Assembly: GCA_002633005.1 (NCBI GenBank)
Contig: NMRA01000268.1
Location: 515,087-542,479, forward strand
Length of the DNA stretch: 27,393 bases
Direction: 5' to 3'
Source: Phoronis australis
Lineage: Eukaryota; Phoronida; Phoronidae
In this document: one piece after another, positions 1 through 9,948 of the stretch
Position numbering within the stretch: position 1 is the stretch's first letter
Layout of the letters: the number at the start of each line of letters is the position of its first letter
Notes under the pieces: model-generated
What the model saw: the letters and a program-made list of their open reading frames with translations, nothing else
What the model was told of the DNA's origin: nothing
The model's database searches: none
Translations under genes and position numbers: made by a program

Positions 1-1
1 A

Positions 2-733
2 AATAGAATTTATAAGTACATGGACAAATTGATTCACCCCGATCAGACGTCATTACCTAAAAGGTGTATTAGCCAAAATATTCGATTAGTTAAAGATTTG
101 ATGAAATATTACAAACAAAATAAACTTGATGGCCAAATTATATTCCTGGATTTCAAGAAAGCATACGACACCTTAAATTTGGATTTATTGTTCAAAATTT
201 TAAAAGCCCTCAATTTTGGACAAGGGGTATTAAGTAAAATAAAAATTTTGTATAACAAAATCTCATCCTGTGTGTTAAATAACGGATTCACCACTCGGTA
301 CTTACGAGGCTTACGACAAGGTGATCCGCTGTAAAGTCCCCTTTTTGTGTTATGTGCAGAACTTATGTCACATTTCATTAGAAAGAATTATTTTCATGGT
401 TTAAAAATGTACAATAATGAAATCAAAATAACCCAGTACGCGGAAGACACCATTTTGTTCATTCAAGACGAGAATTCCGGAAAAGAATGCTTTAAATTTT
501 TAAAACTATTTGGAAATAATTCTGGCTTACATTTAATTCCTGAAAAGTGCGAAGGTTTATATATTTCTGCCCGAGGTTGTGCCCATTGTCTTCAAAAAAT
601 GTACAATATCTCTTGGCCACGGAAACCTATAAAAAGTCAAGGACTATATTTCGGTCAAATTGGCAAAGCAGTGGAACAGCTAAATTACGGTAATAAAATT
701 CAGAAATTAAAAGATCACCACGGGGAGGATTGA
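2..733 (+). pseudogene. LINE-type reverse transcriptase fragment, broken
   Basis: This is part of the reverse transcriptase domain of a non-LTR retrotransposon, closest in feel to L1/Tx1-like LINEs. The frame is open from the window edge, so the element begins outside the window. Recognisable blocks in order are LIHPDQT, the first catalytic block LDFKKAYDT, the template-grip block RQGDPL followed by SPLF, the palm block QYAEDTILF, and a later SGLHL...IKSQGLYFG stretch typical of this family. A TAA at 332-334 interrupts the frame between RQGDPL and SPLF, and the frame then continues unchanged to a stop at 731-733. The catalytic YADD box reads YAED, so its first aspartate is lost. No endonuclease, 3' tail or target duplication is visible. 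The family assignment is firm; the clade is uncertain. Confidence 0.85.
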
Positions 734-817
734 TGTTGTAAAAACTTAAGCTTTGTCAAGGTTGGTTCACGTTTTAGCCCATATCGAAGTTACAAAAAAT
801 AGGATTATAGAAACCCT

Positions 818-1147
818 TTGTCTCTGGCCCATGACATAATTTCGTTTTCCGAGTCTATACTCCAGTCTTACCCTTCTGTGCAGTCGGTCATCATCGGCAT
901 GGTGTTCCTCCGTTTCCATGATGACGGCACTTTTAATACGCGTTGCCAATCCCTTAACTTTCACCTCCTCGCCGACCATCCCACAGTCTTTCTTTGGACC
1001 CATAGGGGTGGGTTCTGGCAAGACCCCGCTTTACACCTTTACCGCCCCGACCTCATTCACCTTAACCCTTCAGGCATCCGTAAGCAAGCTCTCAGCGTCC
1101 GCTTCGCTTTCGGACATCGCTTCCGCCGCCTGGGTCTCATCTCGTAA
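818..1147 (+). pseudogene. SGNH/GDSL-hydrolase-like retroelement ORF fragment
   Basis: The frame is open from about 803 to a TAA at 1145-1147, with no ATG start; it opens at a TTG. The translation has a hydrophobic strand (SVIIGMVFLRF), then LWTHRGGFW, then YRPDLIHLNPSGIRK. The D-x-x-H-L-N block resembles the C-terminal catalytic Asp/His block of SGNH hydrolases, and the HRGGFW plus HLN combination resembles SGNH-like domains encoded by some invertebrate retroelements. The N-terminal nucleophile (GDS) block is not present, so this is only the C-terminal part and cannot be active. It sits 85 bp after the reverse transcriptase relic in the same orientation, but a shared origin cannot be shown. 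It has more GC than its surroundings. Confidence 0.5.
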
Positions 1148-1374
1148 TTGTCCCTTATCTCATACCCCCAGTTAATTTCTTGTATATTTTCAGTATTCAC
1201 GTTATTATCTTACTGTCCCATTCCTCGGTCCCCTTTCACATCTTCTTCTTTCATTACTACTTTCAGGTACGACCGTTCGGTAACCCACTGGTAGTAGTTT
1301 AGTATGTCATAATATATGTGACCTTTTATACCACAATATTAGCCTCGAATGAGTGAGATAACATTTTGGCGGGA

Positions 1375-1445
1375 AACCGAGGCCGGATTCAAACCCGGAC
1401 CTCAAGAGTTGCGAGTCGCCGACTTTACCACTACACCACTCAGCG
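1375..1445 (-). repeat. tRNA-derived SINE head
   Basis: On the minus strand this segment has a perfect RNA polymerase III A box (TGGTGTAGTGG, 1438-1428) and a B box (GGTTTGAATCC, 1395-1385) at tRNA-like spacing. The seven bases before the A box and the seven after the T arm pair at about six positions, like an acceptor stem. The T stem has mismatches and the anticodon stem does not fold well, so I read it as a tRNA-derived SINE promoter region, not a working tRNA gene. The SINE body would lie toward lower coordinates; I cannot define its end. Confidence 0.6.
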
Positions 1446-1968
1446 GCTGACGTCATCGAACGTGAAAATAGAATACTTAAATGAGCATGCGCAACAATCG
1501 CATGTTCAGCAAAGGGCACTGCACCGAGATTTATACGCTATGAAAAATAAGACGCATAATTTCCATAAAAACGATATTTTAATTCTGTGAAATTTTTCTC
1601 TCGTGTTCTCTCCCTTGTAAATCACCGATCTCCAAATTGAATGCGGTTATCGTGTCGTCGGGATCCTTTGACTTGAGCACTATAGTCAGTTACTAGTGGT
1701 GACCTACTTTAGCAGACCATATTTTCCCGGTCGAAGCTTAGCGTGATAAAATGTGTAGTAAGCTATAAACCTTAATTTATAGATTCACTTTATTTCTATT
1801 TTGATTAAATTTTCAATTGGTTTTGACTATAAGCATTATTTGACAAAAATAGCTCGGCTTTTTCACGAACTCCGACCCCGGGCCTCTGACATAGAAAGTA
1901 GTTACAAAGCCGAGGCGAGTCGAGAAAGGTAGATCGATTCATTGCAATGTTTCTCGTTCAGTATGTGG
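1446..1968. other. gene-free AT-rich stretch
   Basis: I see no coding signal here. The only structure is a 9-bp inverted repeat, CTCGGCTTT at 1853-1861 against AAAGCCGAG at 1906-1914, just outside the foldback that follows. Confidence 0.6.
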
Positions 1969-2138
1969 TATAAATAGATTATTACATGTTCGCAGTCGTT
2001 ATTCCCCTAGAGCCCTCGTGGATTTTGGAGAATTATCACCCTCGGGGCTAACGTCCCTCGGGCGATAACTCTCCAAAATCCACTCGGGCTCTAGATAACG
2101 GGGGATAACGACTTCGCCATGTAATAATCTATATTTAT
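1969..2138. repeat. Foldback (MITE-like) element, ~170 bp
   Basis: The two halves are reverse complements with small gaps. The outer ends are TAGATTATTACATG (from 1974) and CATGTAATAATCTA (from 2119). The arms continue inward through matching blocks such as CAGTCGTTAT/ATAACGACTT and TGGATTTTGGAGA/TCTCCAAAATCCA to a GC-rich centre near 2045. Arm length is roughly 75-80 bp with a loop of a few bases. There is no coding content. It could be a non-autonomous DNA transposon or a long-hairpin repeat; no clear target duplication was found. Confidence 0.75.
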
Positions 2139-2327
2139 CTCATCTACATGTGTTGTTTCACTGCAAACTAGCTTCGGTATCGCTTCGCAGTTAGCGCATA
2201 TAAAAATCATTTAAGTATTAAATTATTTTATGTAAGCTATACTGCATCGTCCTCATTATCTTGTCTCATCTACATGTGTTGTTTAACTGTAAACTAGCTT
2301 CGGTATCGCTTCGCAGTTAGCGCACAT
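2138..2327. repeat. Direct repeat pair, 126-bp period
   Basis: A ~64-bp sequence at 2138-2201 recurs at 2264-2327 with only a few differences. Both copies start TCTCATCTACATGTGTTGTTT and contain the core GCTTCGGTATCGCTTCGCAG. The copies are 126 bp apart. The first abuts the right end of the foldback, so the two may belong to one larger element. Confidence 0.8.
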
Positions 2328-2336
2328 AGAAATTTA

Positions 2337-2683
2337 ATGACTACCGCCTCAACGGAATGCGAGCAGGTCAAGCTCTATTTAACACGTGATACTCTTACTG
2401 GATTGCACAGAAAATTATTTTCGGACAACTTAAAGTCAAAGTTTCCAGACATTGAAATTGCACTCAAAGTATGAAGGTGACAACTGTCCATCTTCGCAGC
2501 AAAATGGGGAAACAGCGTTTAAACTGGCTGTCGCTCATCTGTATGGAAAATGAAATTCTGGACTCTGTTAACTTTGATTCCTTAGCAATTCTCCTAAAAG
2601 AAAGTTCGCAAATGCTTGCCTTGAATTCCCGGGCCCTACATTGGCGGTTCAAAAATGGCCAAATTCAAAGTATGATAAAATGA
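2337..2683 (+). pseudogene. hAT transposase C-terminal relic
   Basis: Two frames together resemble the C-terminal (dimerisation) end of hAT transposases of the zf-MYM1-like type. The first frame (2337-2474) ends KSKFPDIEIALKV before a TGA, like the FPNLSIALRI block that precedes the conserved ERSFSKLK motif. The second frame (from 2471) carries LRSKMGKQRLNWLSLICMEN, then EILDSVNFDSL, like the LRSTMGQERLNGLAILSIE block that follows it. The stretch of about 20-25 residues that should lie between, including the ERSF motif, is missing, and the frame shifts there. So this is a dead fragment with an internal deletion. Resemblance is judged by eye; a match to another hAT subfamily is possible. Confidence 0.5.
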
Positions 2684-4069
2684 GAATCAAGCCGTTTAGT
2701 AAGTCAAAAATAGGACATACCGGTATGAATTCCATTTCGATCACAAAATAAATCAGAAAACCAGAACACGTTTCAAAATTAAATCAAAACAATCGATTTC
2801 GCAATTCAGTGAAACGGATGCTCCAAGTCATTAGACATAATTACCAAAGTACCGGCGATATAAGTCTCAATATGCCTTAAAAAGCAATTTAGTTAACAAT
2901 TAATATTTCGCTGTTCCGTTTCCGCATGCGTGGTTCGTAGTCCTACCGTCTGATTGTCATGTATCTTGAAAAGCACTTCATGAATTAATACTGTTAAAAA
3001 TTTAACCTTGCTCGTTAATTATTGACGTGCACTACTTTCAGCATATCGGTAAGTCTATTGATAAATACACGTGTACTTGTTGATGCACAATTTACGTTTT
3101 TTATTGCTATGAACATTTGGTTAGTATAAAAATGGCCCCACTGAACTGCTGTGCCGGAAGCCTTGTATTGTTAAAGAGACCCTGGAGTTTTTGTTCATTT
3201 TCAGAGGATACTAAATTTTCTTCAGAGGGAACAATCCCAACCCGAGGATTGCTTATGCAATACATATATAGCTATAAATCCCAGGCACTAGCGAAAATCA
3301 TAAAGCCAAAGAAAAATTCCGCAGACAAATGCAATACGCTGGGTGCTTAACAGTTTCAGCCCACTTATTGGCCATCCAAATTTGACCAATTGTTTATTTA
3401 ATGCAAAACAGTGCTGGATCAATATTAATGCTGAAATTTTTGGTTCAGGCATTTTGGATACATTTGAAGAAAATTAAATTACTTGAATTGATAGAGAGTG
3501 GTCAACAATAACATAAAATATTGAATTTATTTCCCTATATTGCATTGTTACATAGCATGGCACAATTAAAAATAAAAACAAGAGACCGATCAATTAAATG
3601 CAAACGTAACTTGGGTATTTATTTGTTTATCAATGGTTACAGAAGCCTGTTAAAAGTGAGAAAAAAGTTCAAATAATATGACATTGGTTAATTTATTAGA
3701 ACAAGTGTATTGAGGTCTAATGATCAACTGTCAAGTCAAACGTTGGATTTTATTCAGAAAAAGACGGGTTTGCAGCCACTTTAAAATTTGTGTAAGACAG
3801 CCTCTACAAATTTATCAGATGACACTTGTTTTCTATCTTATACAACACGATTTACATAATTTCTTAAAAGTTTTGAAGCTTATCAAAGGGAAAAATTATG
3901 ATTAGGGTGAAGGGGAACGAAAATGTCTGCTCTGTAGACAGATTTAGACGTTGCATAAGTTTTCACTTGGTATCAACAATCTCTTTTATCATGAAACAAG
4001 TTCATTTGAGTGGCGGATACATAATATTGAAAGTTTTTTCATGCACAGTCAATGAGTTACGCACCAATT
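2684..4069. other. gene-free stretch
   Basis: I find no recognisable gene. Short open frames at about 3117-3350 (plus) and 3720-3905 (plus) have no family features, no convincing splice sites and no signal peptide, so I do not call them. Confidence 0.6.
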
Positions 4070-4207
4070 AATGTTTTCGGCTATGGGTTGTACAGCCTTT
4101 GTTAAACTAATGATGTTGTGAATGGGTTGGACGCGCGACGTCATCCTTATCGGCCGTCTGACCCACTCGTAACATCAATAGTTTGGTAAAGGCTGTAGCC
4201 GAAAATG
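4070..4207. repeat. Foldback repeat, ~140 bp
   Basis: The left arm (4070-4130) and right arm (about 4146-4207) are imperfect reverse complements. Matching blocks include TTTTCGGCT/AGCCGAAAA and TACAGCCTTTG/TAAAGGCTGTA, and the left arm carries about nine extra bases after TTTTCGGCT. The centre contains GACGCGCGACGTC. It is non-coding and unrelated in sequence to the foldback at 1969. It is probably a MITE or a similar hairpin repeat. Confidence 0.65.
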
Positions 4208-5316
4208 TTTTAACATTTTACGTACCAGTTAAAACTGATACATAAATAAGAGACTGTGTATGAAGAACCTTCCCATATTAGTCTCTCACCTAACTTGTTT
4301 TCGTTTGTAGCGTTTATGCTCAGCCCAATGTTCGTAAAAGCATGTATTGAATTCACTTTTTCTAAAATAAGTTTGTCGGACTAAAACACCAATTGTCTCA
4401 CCCCACTATATAACGGAGTTTGCGGCGTAATTGTGGACTCCTAAACCCTTAATGCTCAGAGTCGAGTTTGTTGTCACTGTAAATATCTGGAAAATCTCCA
4501 CAGCTCTACACTAATACTGGTTTGGGGAGGAAAAAAGAAAATGAAACGAAATTTATCTTGACCTATCTAATGACACCGAACGGTGCAAGAAAATAATTAA
4601 ACAAAATACACATGGAACAGTGGTTTTGTTTTGCCAGCTAATGGCAAAAAATTCAAATTCTAATAGTGGAAACAAATACATTACGACAGACACTTAAAAA
4701 GCAGATTCACGTTGGGCATTTATGTACTCGCAGCTAATCACTTGTTGCAATAAACCTTGCCACAGCCAGTGGTCCAATTTACCCGACTGAAGCAAGTTTC
4801 AGAATTTATGATGTTGAGAATTTGTCCATGGCGGAGAAGTGTTAATGTTAATTAAGTTATGTCACGTGTTCAGTAAATTCGATATTTAAGCAAAACATAT
4901 TGAACGGCCGTTGTCATTTTCATAATTAAAACTTTCGGTAACCCTGTGTATGTGGCCTGTTTTGGGGGGTTCGCCGTAAATAAATAGCCTAACAATAAGC
5001 CGTAAAAGTATGGTGATAAGTTAAGTTATTTTACTTGACAATTTTGTAGTTTGAGTGTTGTTGTTGGAGCAATTGCAAGTCACAAAGACATTTTTCAATT
5101 TCTAACCAATCGAATTGTTTGAGTGATCCTTCGTTTTGTTAATCAACGATAAACCAAGGACATAATCCTCCAAAAGTGCTCCTCGTTGTAGCTCTGGAAA
5201 GGAGTGTATCGGATTCTGGACACTGTTTCGGTGCGCCAGCGTAATTTGTTTTTTAAATTTACGCTGATCAAGGTACAACCACTATCTGCACAAATGTGTT
5301 TGACGTAAACCCTTTA
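4208..5316. other. gene-free stretch
   Basis: AT-rich sequence with no recognisable coding region, repeat family or RNA gene. It may contain upstream untranslated exons or regulatory DNA for the receptor gene that starts at 5833, but nothing in the sequence decides this. Confidence 0.5.
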
Positions 5317-5393
5317 GACAACTGGTGGTGGGAATTTGTAATAATAACCAAACTCTTTTGACAACGGGTGGTGGGAATTTGTAATAACAACCA
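5317..5393. repeat. 43-bp tandem duplication
   Basis: A 34-base unit (GACAACNGGTGGTGGGAATT and onward) occurs at 5317-5350 and again at 5360-5393, with two base differences and a 43-bp period. It lies about 440 bp before the receptor start codon. Confidence 0.85.
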
Positions 5394-5832
5394 AAAACCA
5401 TTGAATTACAGTTACACTATAATACACAACATCTGTGTCCGATAAAGCACTTGAAAACTGTATATCGAATTGGAAAATATACATCTCTCCATATATTTTC
5501 ATTTTCAGCAATTGAATGACGATTCGTTTAGACTTAGAAGCATGCTGATAAATACCACATCAAGTCCAAATAATGAAGATGTTGAGAACACAACTGTATT
5601 GGCACTAAAGCAGTAAACGAGACATTTACTACATTCGTTATGAGTGATACGGGTGAAAGGAACGGAAACAAGGTACAGTAAATTGTCAATCAATCACCAC
5701 TACCCCTAACGACATTAGAGGAAGTTGTTACCGTAATTGTTTCTTTGGGAACACGCAGTCAGTTTAATAACACAAAGATCCAATAAACTGAAGCAGATAA
5801 TCAAATTGTTTCACTTGAGAAACTAATTGAAT
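5394..5832 (+). promoter_or_regulatory. Upstream flank / probable 5' UTR of the receptor gene
   Basis: No TATA box or clear initiator stands out. An in-frame TAA at 5824-5826 closes the receptor frame three codons before the ATG at 5833, so the coding region does not extend upstream in this exon. A 5' UTR exon further upstream is possible. Confidence 0.35.
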
Positions 5833-8800
5833 ATGACTATGAACAGACTTCTCTTGCTCTTAAACCTTGCTTGGTGTTTGCCATTTGGAGGGCAAATGAT
5901 GACCGGACATTCTCCACGTGGTGCCGCCGGTGGAAGCTGGCATATTCCCGTACCAACAGGTGCTAAAGTAAAAATAACTTTGCTGGAGCTTCGTGCAGAG
6001 GGGGGTAATGTATGTAGGAACGTAACTGTTCGCTTAGTGTCCTCAAATGCTTGGACAGAATTTCGTCCGGATTCCTGTCACCAAGGACCTCACCCTCAAT
6101 GGGTATCAAAGGGCAATGTCACAGTCAGAATTATCAAAGCTACAGAAACTGATGACGTCAAGTTCTCAATCACTTTTGCTTATGAATGGATTAATCCTGA
6201 AAATGACACGTGCAGACATGTTCGTGGTTTGGAAGGAGGAAAATTGTTCATAAAAAGCACAACTGTCAATAATAACGGGTCGTCACCAACGATGCAAAAG
6301 CGATGTGTATGGAGTTTGAGAAGCAACGACAGCAGGTTGGTAAACCTGACAGTTACTGACTTAAACACAGGATATTCAGGAGAAGGTTGTAATGACGATA
6401 AACTAGTCCTGTATGACGGTACCGATGACTCGCAAAGGGTACTTGGAACGTACTGTGGTCACAAGTCACAGTGGTCGACAGTGTCGTCATCACCACATAT
6501 GTCGGTGATACTATTCTATAGCTTGTTGGATAATGCCACTTTCAGAGCTCAATATACATTTGTTTCCAACCTCTCGTTTTCAACTGGTTTTGGTGATTAC
6601 AAATTTCTTGGTCAAAACAGAATTATCAGTTCAAATTTATACCCTTTACCATCGTATTCACTTCCCTCAGAGAGCACCCATGTTTATTTATTGCATATCT
6701 TAGCCACTTACGGTCAGGTGTTGCTTATGGACGTCCACACACGTGTCGCTCTTCACGTGATTGTCTACGATGGGCCACACACGTTGCTGGCCCGACGAAT
6801 ACTTCCATTGTATTCTGCGATACAGACGGGTAGCTTAACGTCTTCTCGATATATCTCTTCATCATTCCAGTCAACTATAGAAATTCATAAATTCGATGAT
6901 CAATCGTTCAACATCACTTTTAGTTCCATTAGTATTACCTTCACAACGTGTAAGAGCATAAATGTGCTTAAAGACCAATATTCCTTGGTCACGTTATTGG
7001 CTGAGAAATTTCGTATTTCTAAACGAAATGTTGGACAATGTCTTTGGTACTTCAGAGCAGCACACGTTGAACGTTTTCTTCGTTTCACCCTTGAGCTACT
7101 GAATCTGACAGACACGGACAATTGCGCGTATGAAGGAATTGTAATTTTTGATGGACCTAACACATCGGCGCCATCCTTTGGGCCATTTTGCAGGAAGCCG
7201 ATAATACTTCGAAACATTGTTACCACGCAAAGCTATTTAACGGTGCTCTATTATTCAATCGGTGATTTTTTAGATGACAGCTCAGCAGTCCATGCATCTA
7301 TTGAAGAGACACTTTGTAAAGGTCATTTTCTTACCCAAGCAAATTTAAATTTCCACGTTGCTGTCAGCTCATGTTACATTTTCCAAAATGTGCCAGAAGT
7401 AACACATAGACAGGTAAAGAAGATGAGCCTAACTGTTAATAAGTCAGCAACATATCACATTCTTCTCTTGATAGAAGCAAGTGAGATTGCGTCTGGTTAC
7501 CGGTCAACCTTTTCGTGTTGCGAGTACTTGAAATGCTTTGGAAACATAATTCCACGGGTTCAGGGACAACACACGTTCAGTTTACATACTGCAATAAATG
7601 ACACATTAGAGTTGCTGTCTTTTGTGTCCTACTGTAGTTGGTCAAGAGCGGGGATCTCTGCTAAAGTCACAGTGGAAGAAAAAGGTGGTGAAAATAAGTA
7701 TGGTGAATGTTTAAGGCTCAGGGACATTGCAAAGGGTATTGACCTTCCTTCCTGGAACTGCGGCCTGCTGACCTTTTCTGCTAACTCGCCTCATGTGACA
7801 TTTAGATTACTAACTCATCAGAAAGAGGAATATTCGTCCCATATCGAAATTGCGTTCTTTTCTGAAAACACATGTGCCATATCTTTAAAAGTAATGGAAA
7901 GCGTTTTCAAAAGTGCTGGTCAAACTGGAATTAGTAGTGGTGCGCCCGAACATTCACTTGACTACCTGTATTATTTGCGGTGTAATGCCGGTAAGGTAGC
8001 CACCAGAATAACCAGTATTGCTGCAGACCTAGTTCGGATAACTCTTTCAAATAAACTGCAAGAACTGGCCATTGACTATACCGTTGTCCCTATACCTTTT
8101 ATAGACGTTGACAACTTCAACAGGTGCAAGCCAGGCTATGTTTTGTACAAAGAGTTTTGTTATGATCTAACTGGCTACCATAAAACATGGATGCAGGGCA
8201 ATGAACGTTGCAAGAAAGAAGGCGGGGAGTTGTTGAGTATCTTGGACGACGATGAGTATAAGTTCATCCTTCACTGCATGCGGACCATTTGGATGAGGCG
8301 CATTTACTCGCGCAAAACGTACAATGCAGTCTTCATTGGACTTCGTAATACAAAAGATGACGATTTGAGATGGACTGACAACAACCCCCTTGTATACACC
8401 AGATGGTATAGTCCAGGGGACGAAGCCACAACGTATACCCAGGCAATAATGTCAAACGAAGCAGAGAACGATTTGCGTCACACTGTGAACGAGAATCAAA
8501 GACAGCCACTCAACGAGCCATCAAGTCGATGTACGCTGATGATTGTTCGTAACCCGCATATTGGCGCCAGTTGGTTCAAAATACCTTGTATCTATGGGTT
8601 TCGTGAAACGCAGGCAATTTGTAAACAACCTGCTACCAGCAACAAAACATCGGTGGCGAAAACGCCATCGATTAAAGAATTCCCCGCTTGTCCTCCCAGC
8701 TGGGCATTCCTGCAAAATTCGTGTTACAAGCTCGTTACCAGTATGTTACCAGTAGATATACCAGTAAAGTTAAAAACAGCTTTGGCCATGTGTCGTTCCC

Positions 8801-9254
8801 AGGAAGGTGCTAACCTTGCTGTAGTCAACTTTACTAACATTCACGGTATCGAGTATTTATTAACGGTATGGAAACATAGACCTGAGTATGGCGCCATATG
8901 GGTGAACGAAACACCAGGTATGAAATCTTCAGTACTCTCGTCAACGTCTCCTACTACGCCAGAAGCAATTTGGAGCTCTCTCGAAGCTTTAGGACGCGGT
9001 CGTATTAGTGTGCAGCCGTGGAAACTCTCAAAAATCCGCCACGTCGGCACCTCCGTACCTGATTCGTCACGCCCTCTGAACGTGCTGTGTGAAAGACCTG
9101 TGGTTAAAGCGTCAATCAGTCAGTGTTCAAGACTGACTCAATTTAGCTGTAGCGACGGAACTTGCATCTCTATGGGCGCTATCTGCAACTTGACTCCTGA
9201 TTGTTCAAAGGGAGAAGATGAAGAAAACTGCCAGGGAGAGGAATTGTTTTTCAA
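5833..9254 (+). CDS. Exon 1: CUB / C-type lectin ectodomain of an LDLa-LRR GPCR
   Basis: This exon encodes residues 1-1140 and two bases of codon 1141 of a predicted 1893-residue receptor. I chose the ATG at 5833 (A at -3); the frame also opens at a TTG at 5827 just after an in-frame stop. Residues 1-20 are a signal peptide (hydrophobic run RLLLLLNLAWCL). CUB modules follow. Clear ones start at C127 (ends ~245, with the LVLYDG strand) and C373 (to ~493, VIFDGPN). More diverged CUB-like segments lie at about 30-126, 246-372, 495-615 and 616-764. C-type lectin domain 1 spans 765-932 (FIGL for WIGL, CTLMIV, WFKIPC) and domain 2 spans 953-1086. The first LDLa repeat is 1098-1133 (six cysteines, CSKGEDEENC). 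There are many N-x-S/T sites. It is extracellular. The lectin domains lack a canonical EPN/QPD plus WND set, so calcium-dependent sugar binding looks doubtful. The exon ends at a GTAAGT donor. Confidence 0.9.
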
Positions 9255-9260
9255 GTAAGT
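9255..9260 (+). other. Splice donor, receptor intron (phase 2)
   Basis: TTCAA|GTAAGT is a consensus U2-type donor. Reading through it meets TAA at 9256-9258. Splicing to 14424 restores the frame: codon 1141 becomes AA+G (Lys), followed directly by an LDLa cysteine. Confidence 0.85.
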
Positions 9261-9711
9261 TCATGGCTGTTGATCAAAATACTTTCAGCATGAAATATAC
9301 CATGAAGTAGTTCATTTGTAAGATGTGAAGTTTAGAATGGAGTTGCATTTATTAAAGCTTCCAGGAAAAGCACAAAGCCTCATAAATGGAAATCCCTTTT
9401 GGAAAGTAGATATATTTTTATTACTATTTTTTCCACTGGCAGAATCCATACGTCGTTGGAGCTATAGCTTTATTTAATGCAATGGCAGTGTTTGTTGGCA
9501 AAACGAAAAATACAGTGTCAAAATTGTAACACCTTTGTAACAACAAACAGATTGATGCATGTTACAACAAGCTATTCGTTGATACATTACCGATTTCTAT
9601 GCCTCTAAACCCATGTCCATTCAATGGGTCGTTACCTTTGCTTGACCGCTTATGGGGATATGCTGCTGTTATAATGGATATGAACAAAACAGTAAAGCCT
9701 GAAGATTTAAT

Positions 9712-9736
9712 GCGCCCACGTATCGTATGTGGGCGC
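9712..9736. repeat. Short GC-rich hairpin in the intron
   Basis: GCGCCCAC (9712-9719) and GTGGGCGC (9729-9736) are perfect 8-bp arms around a 9-base loop. No T run follows, so it is not a terminator. Confidence 0.7.
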
Positions 9737-9948
9737 AATTGCCGTTATATCTGCTTGACGTCCGGTGTCCGCCTTTGTATCTCCTAACACCTAACGCTCT
9801 TCATTTTACTTTGCGGATTTGTCTATCAGGCAGAATGACAGATGACAGCGACTTTCGGACTAATTGGACAACTGAAGTAACCTATGAGTTTGTATTACGG
9901 GGTCTTTTGATTGATTTCTATAAAAGTTGAAAAAAAGCTTTCTGAAGA

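Noticed and set aside
1375-1445. Functional tRNA gene on the minus strand
   Set aside because: The T and anticodon stems have several mismatches and no clear anticodon loop forms.
1307-1519. Minus-strand frame over the SINE
   Set aside because: The sequence is explained by polymerase III boxes and a tRNA-like fold; the frame has no protein features.
3117-3350. 77-codon plus-strand frame
   Set aside because: No domain, signal peptide or convincing splice context; the length is expected by chance.
5827-5832. Start of the receptor at TTG 5827
   Set aside because: The frame opens with TTG only because an in-frame stop lies just before it. ATG at 5833, with a signal peptide right behind it, is the natural start.
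6900-7226. Minus-strand frames inside exon 1
   Set aside because: These are shadows of the receptor exon, with no family features.
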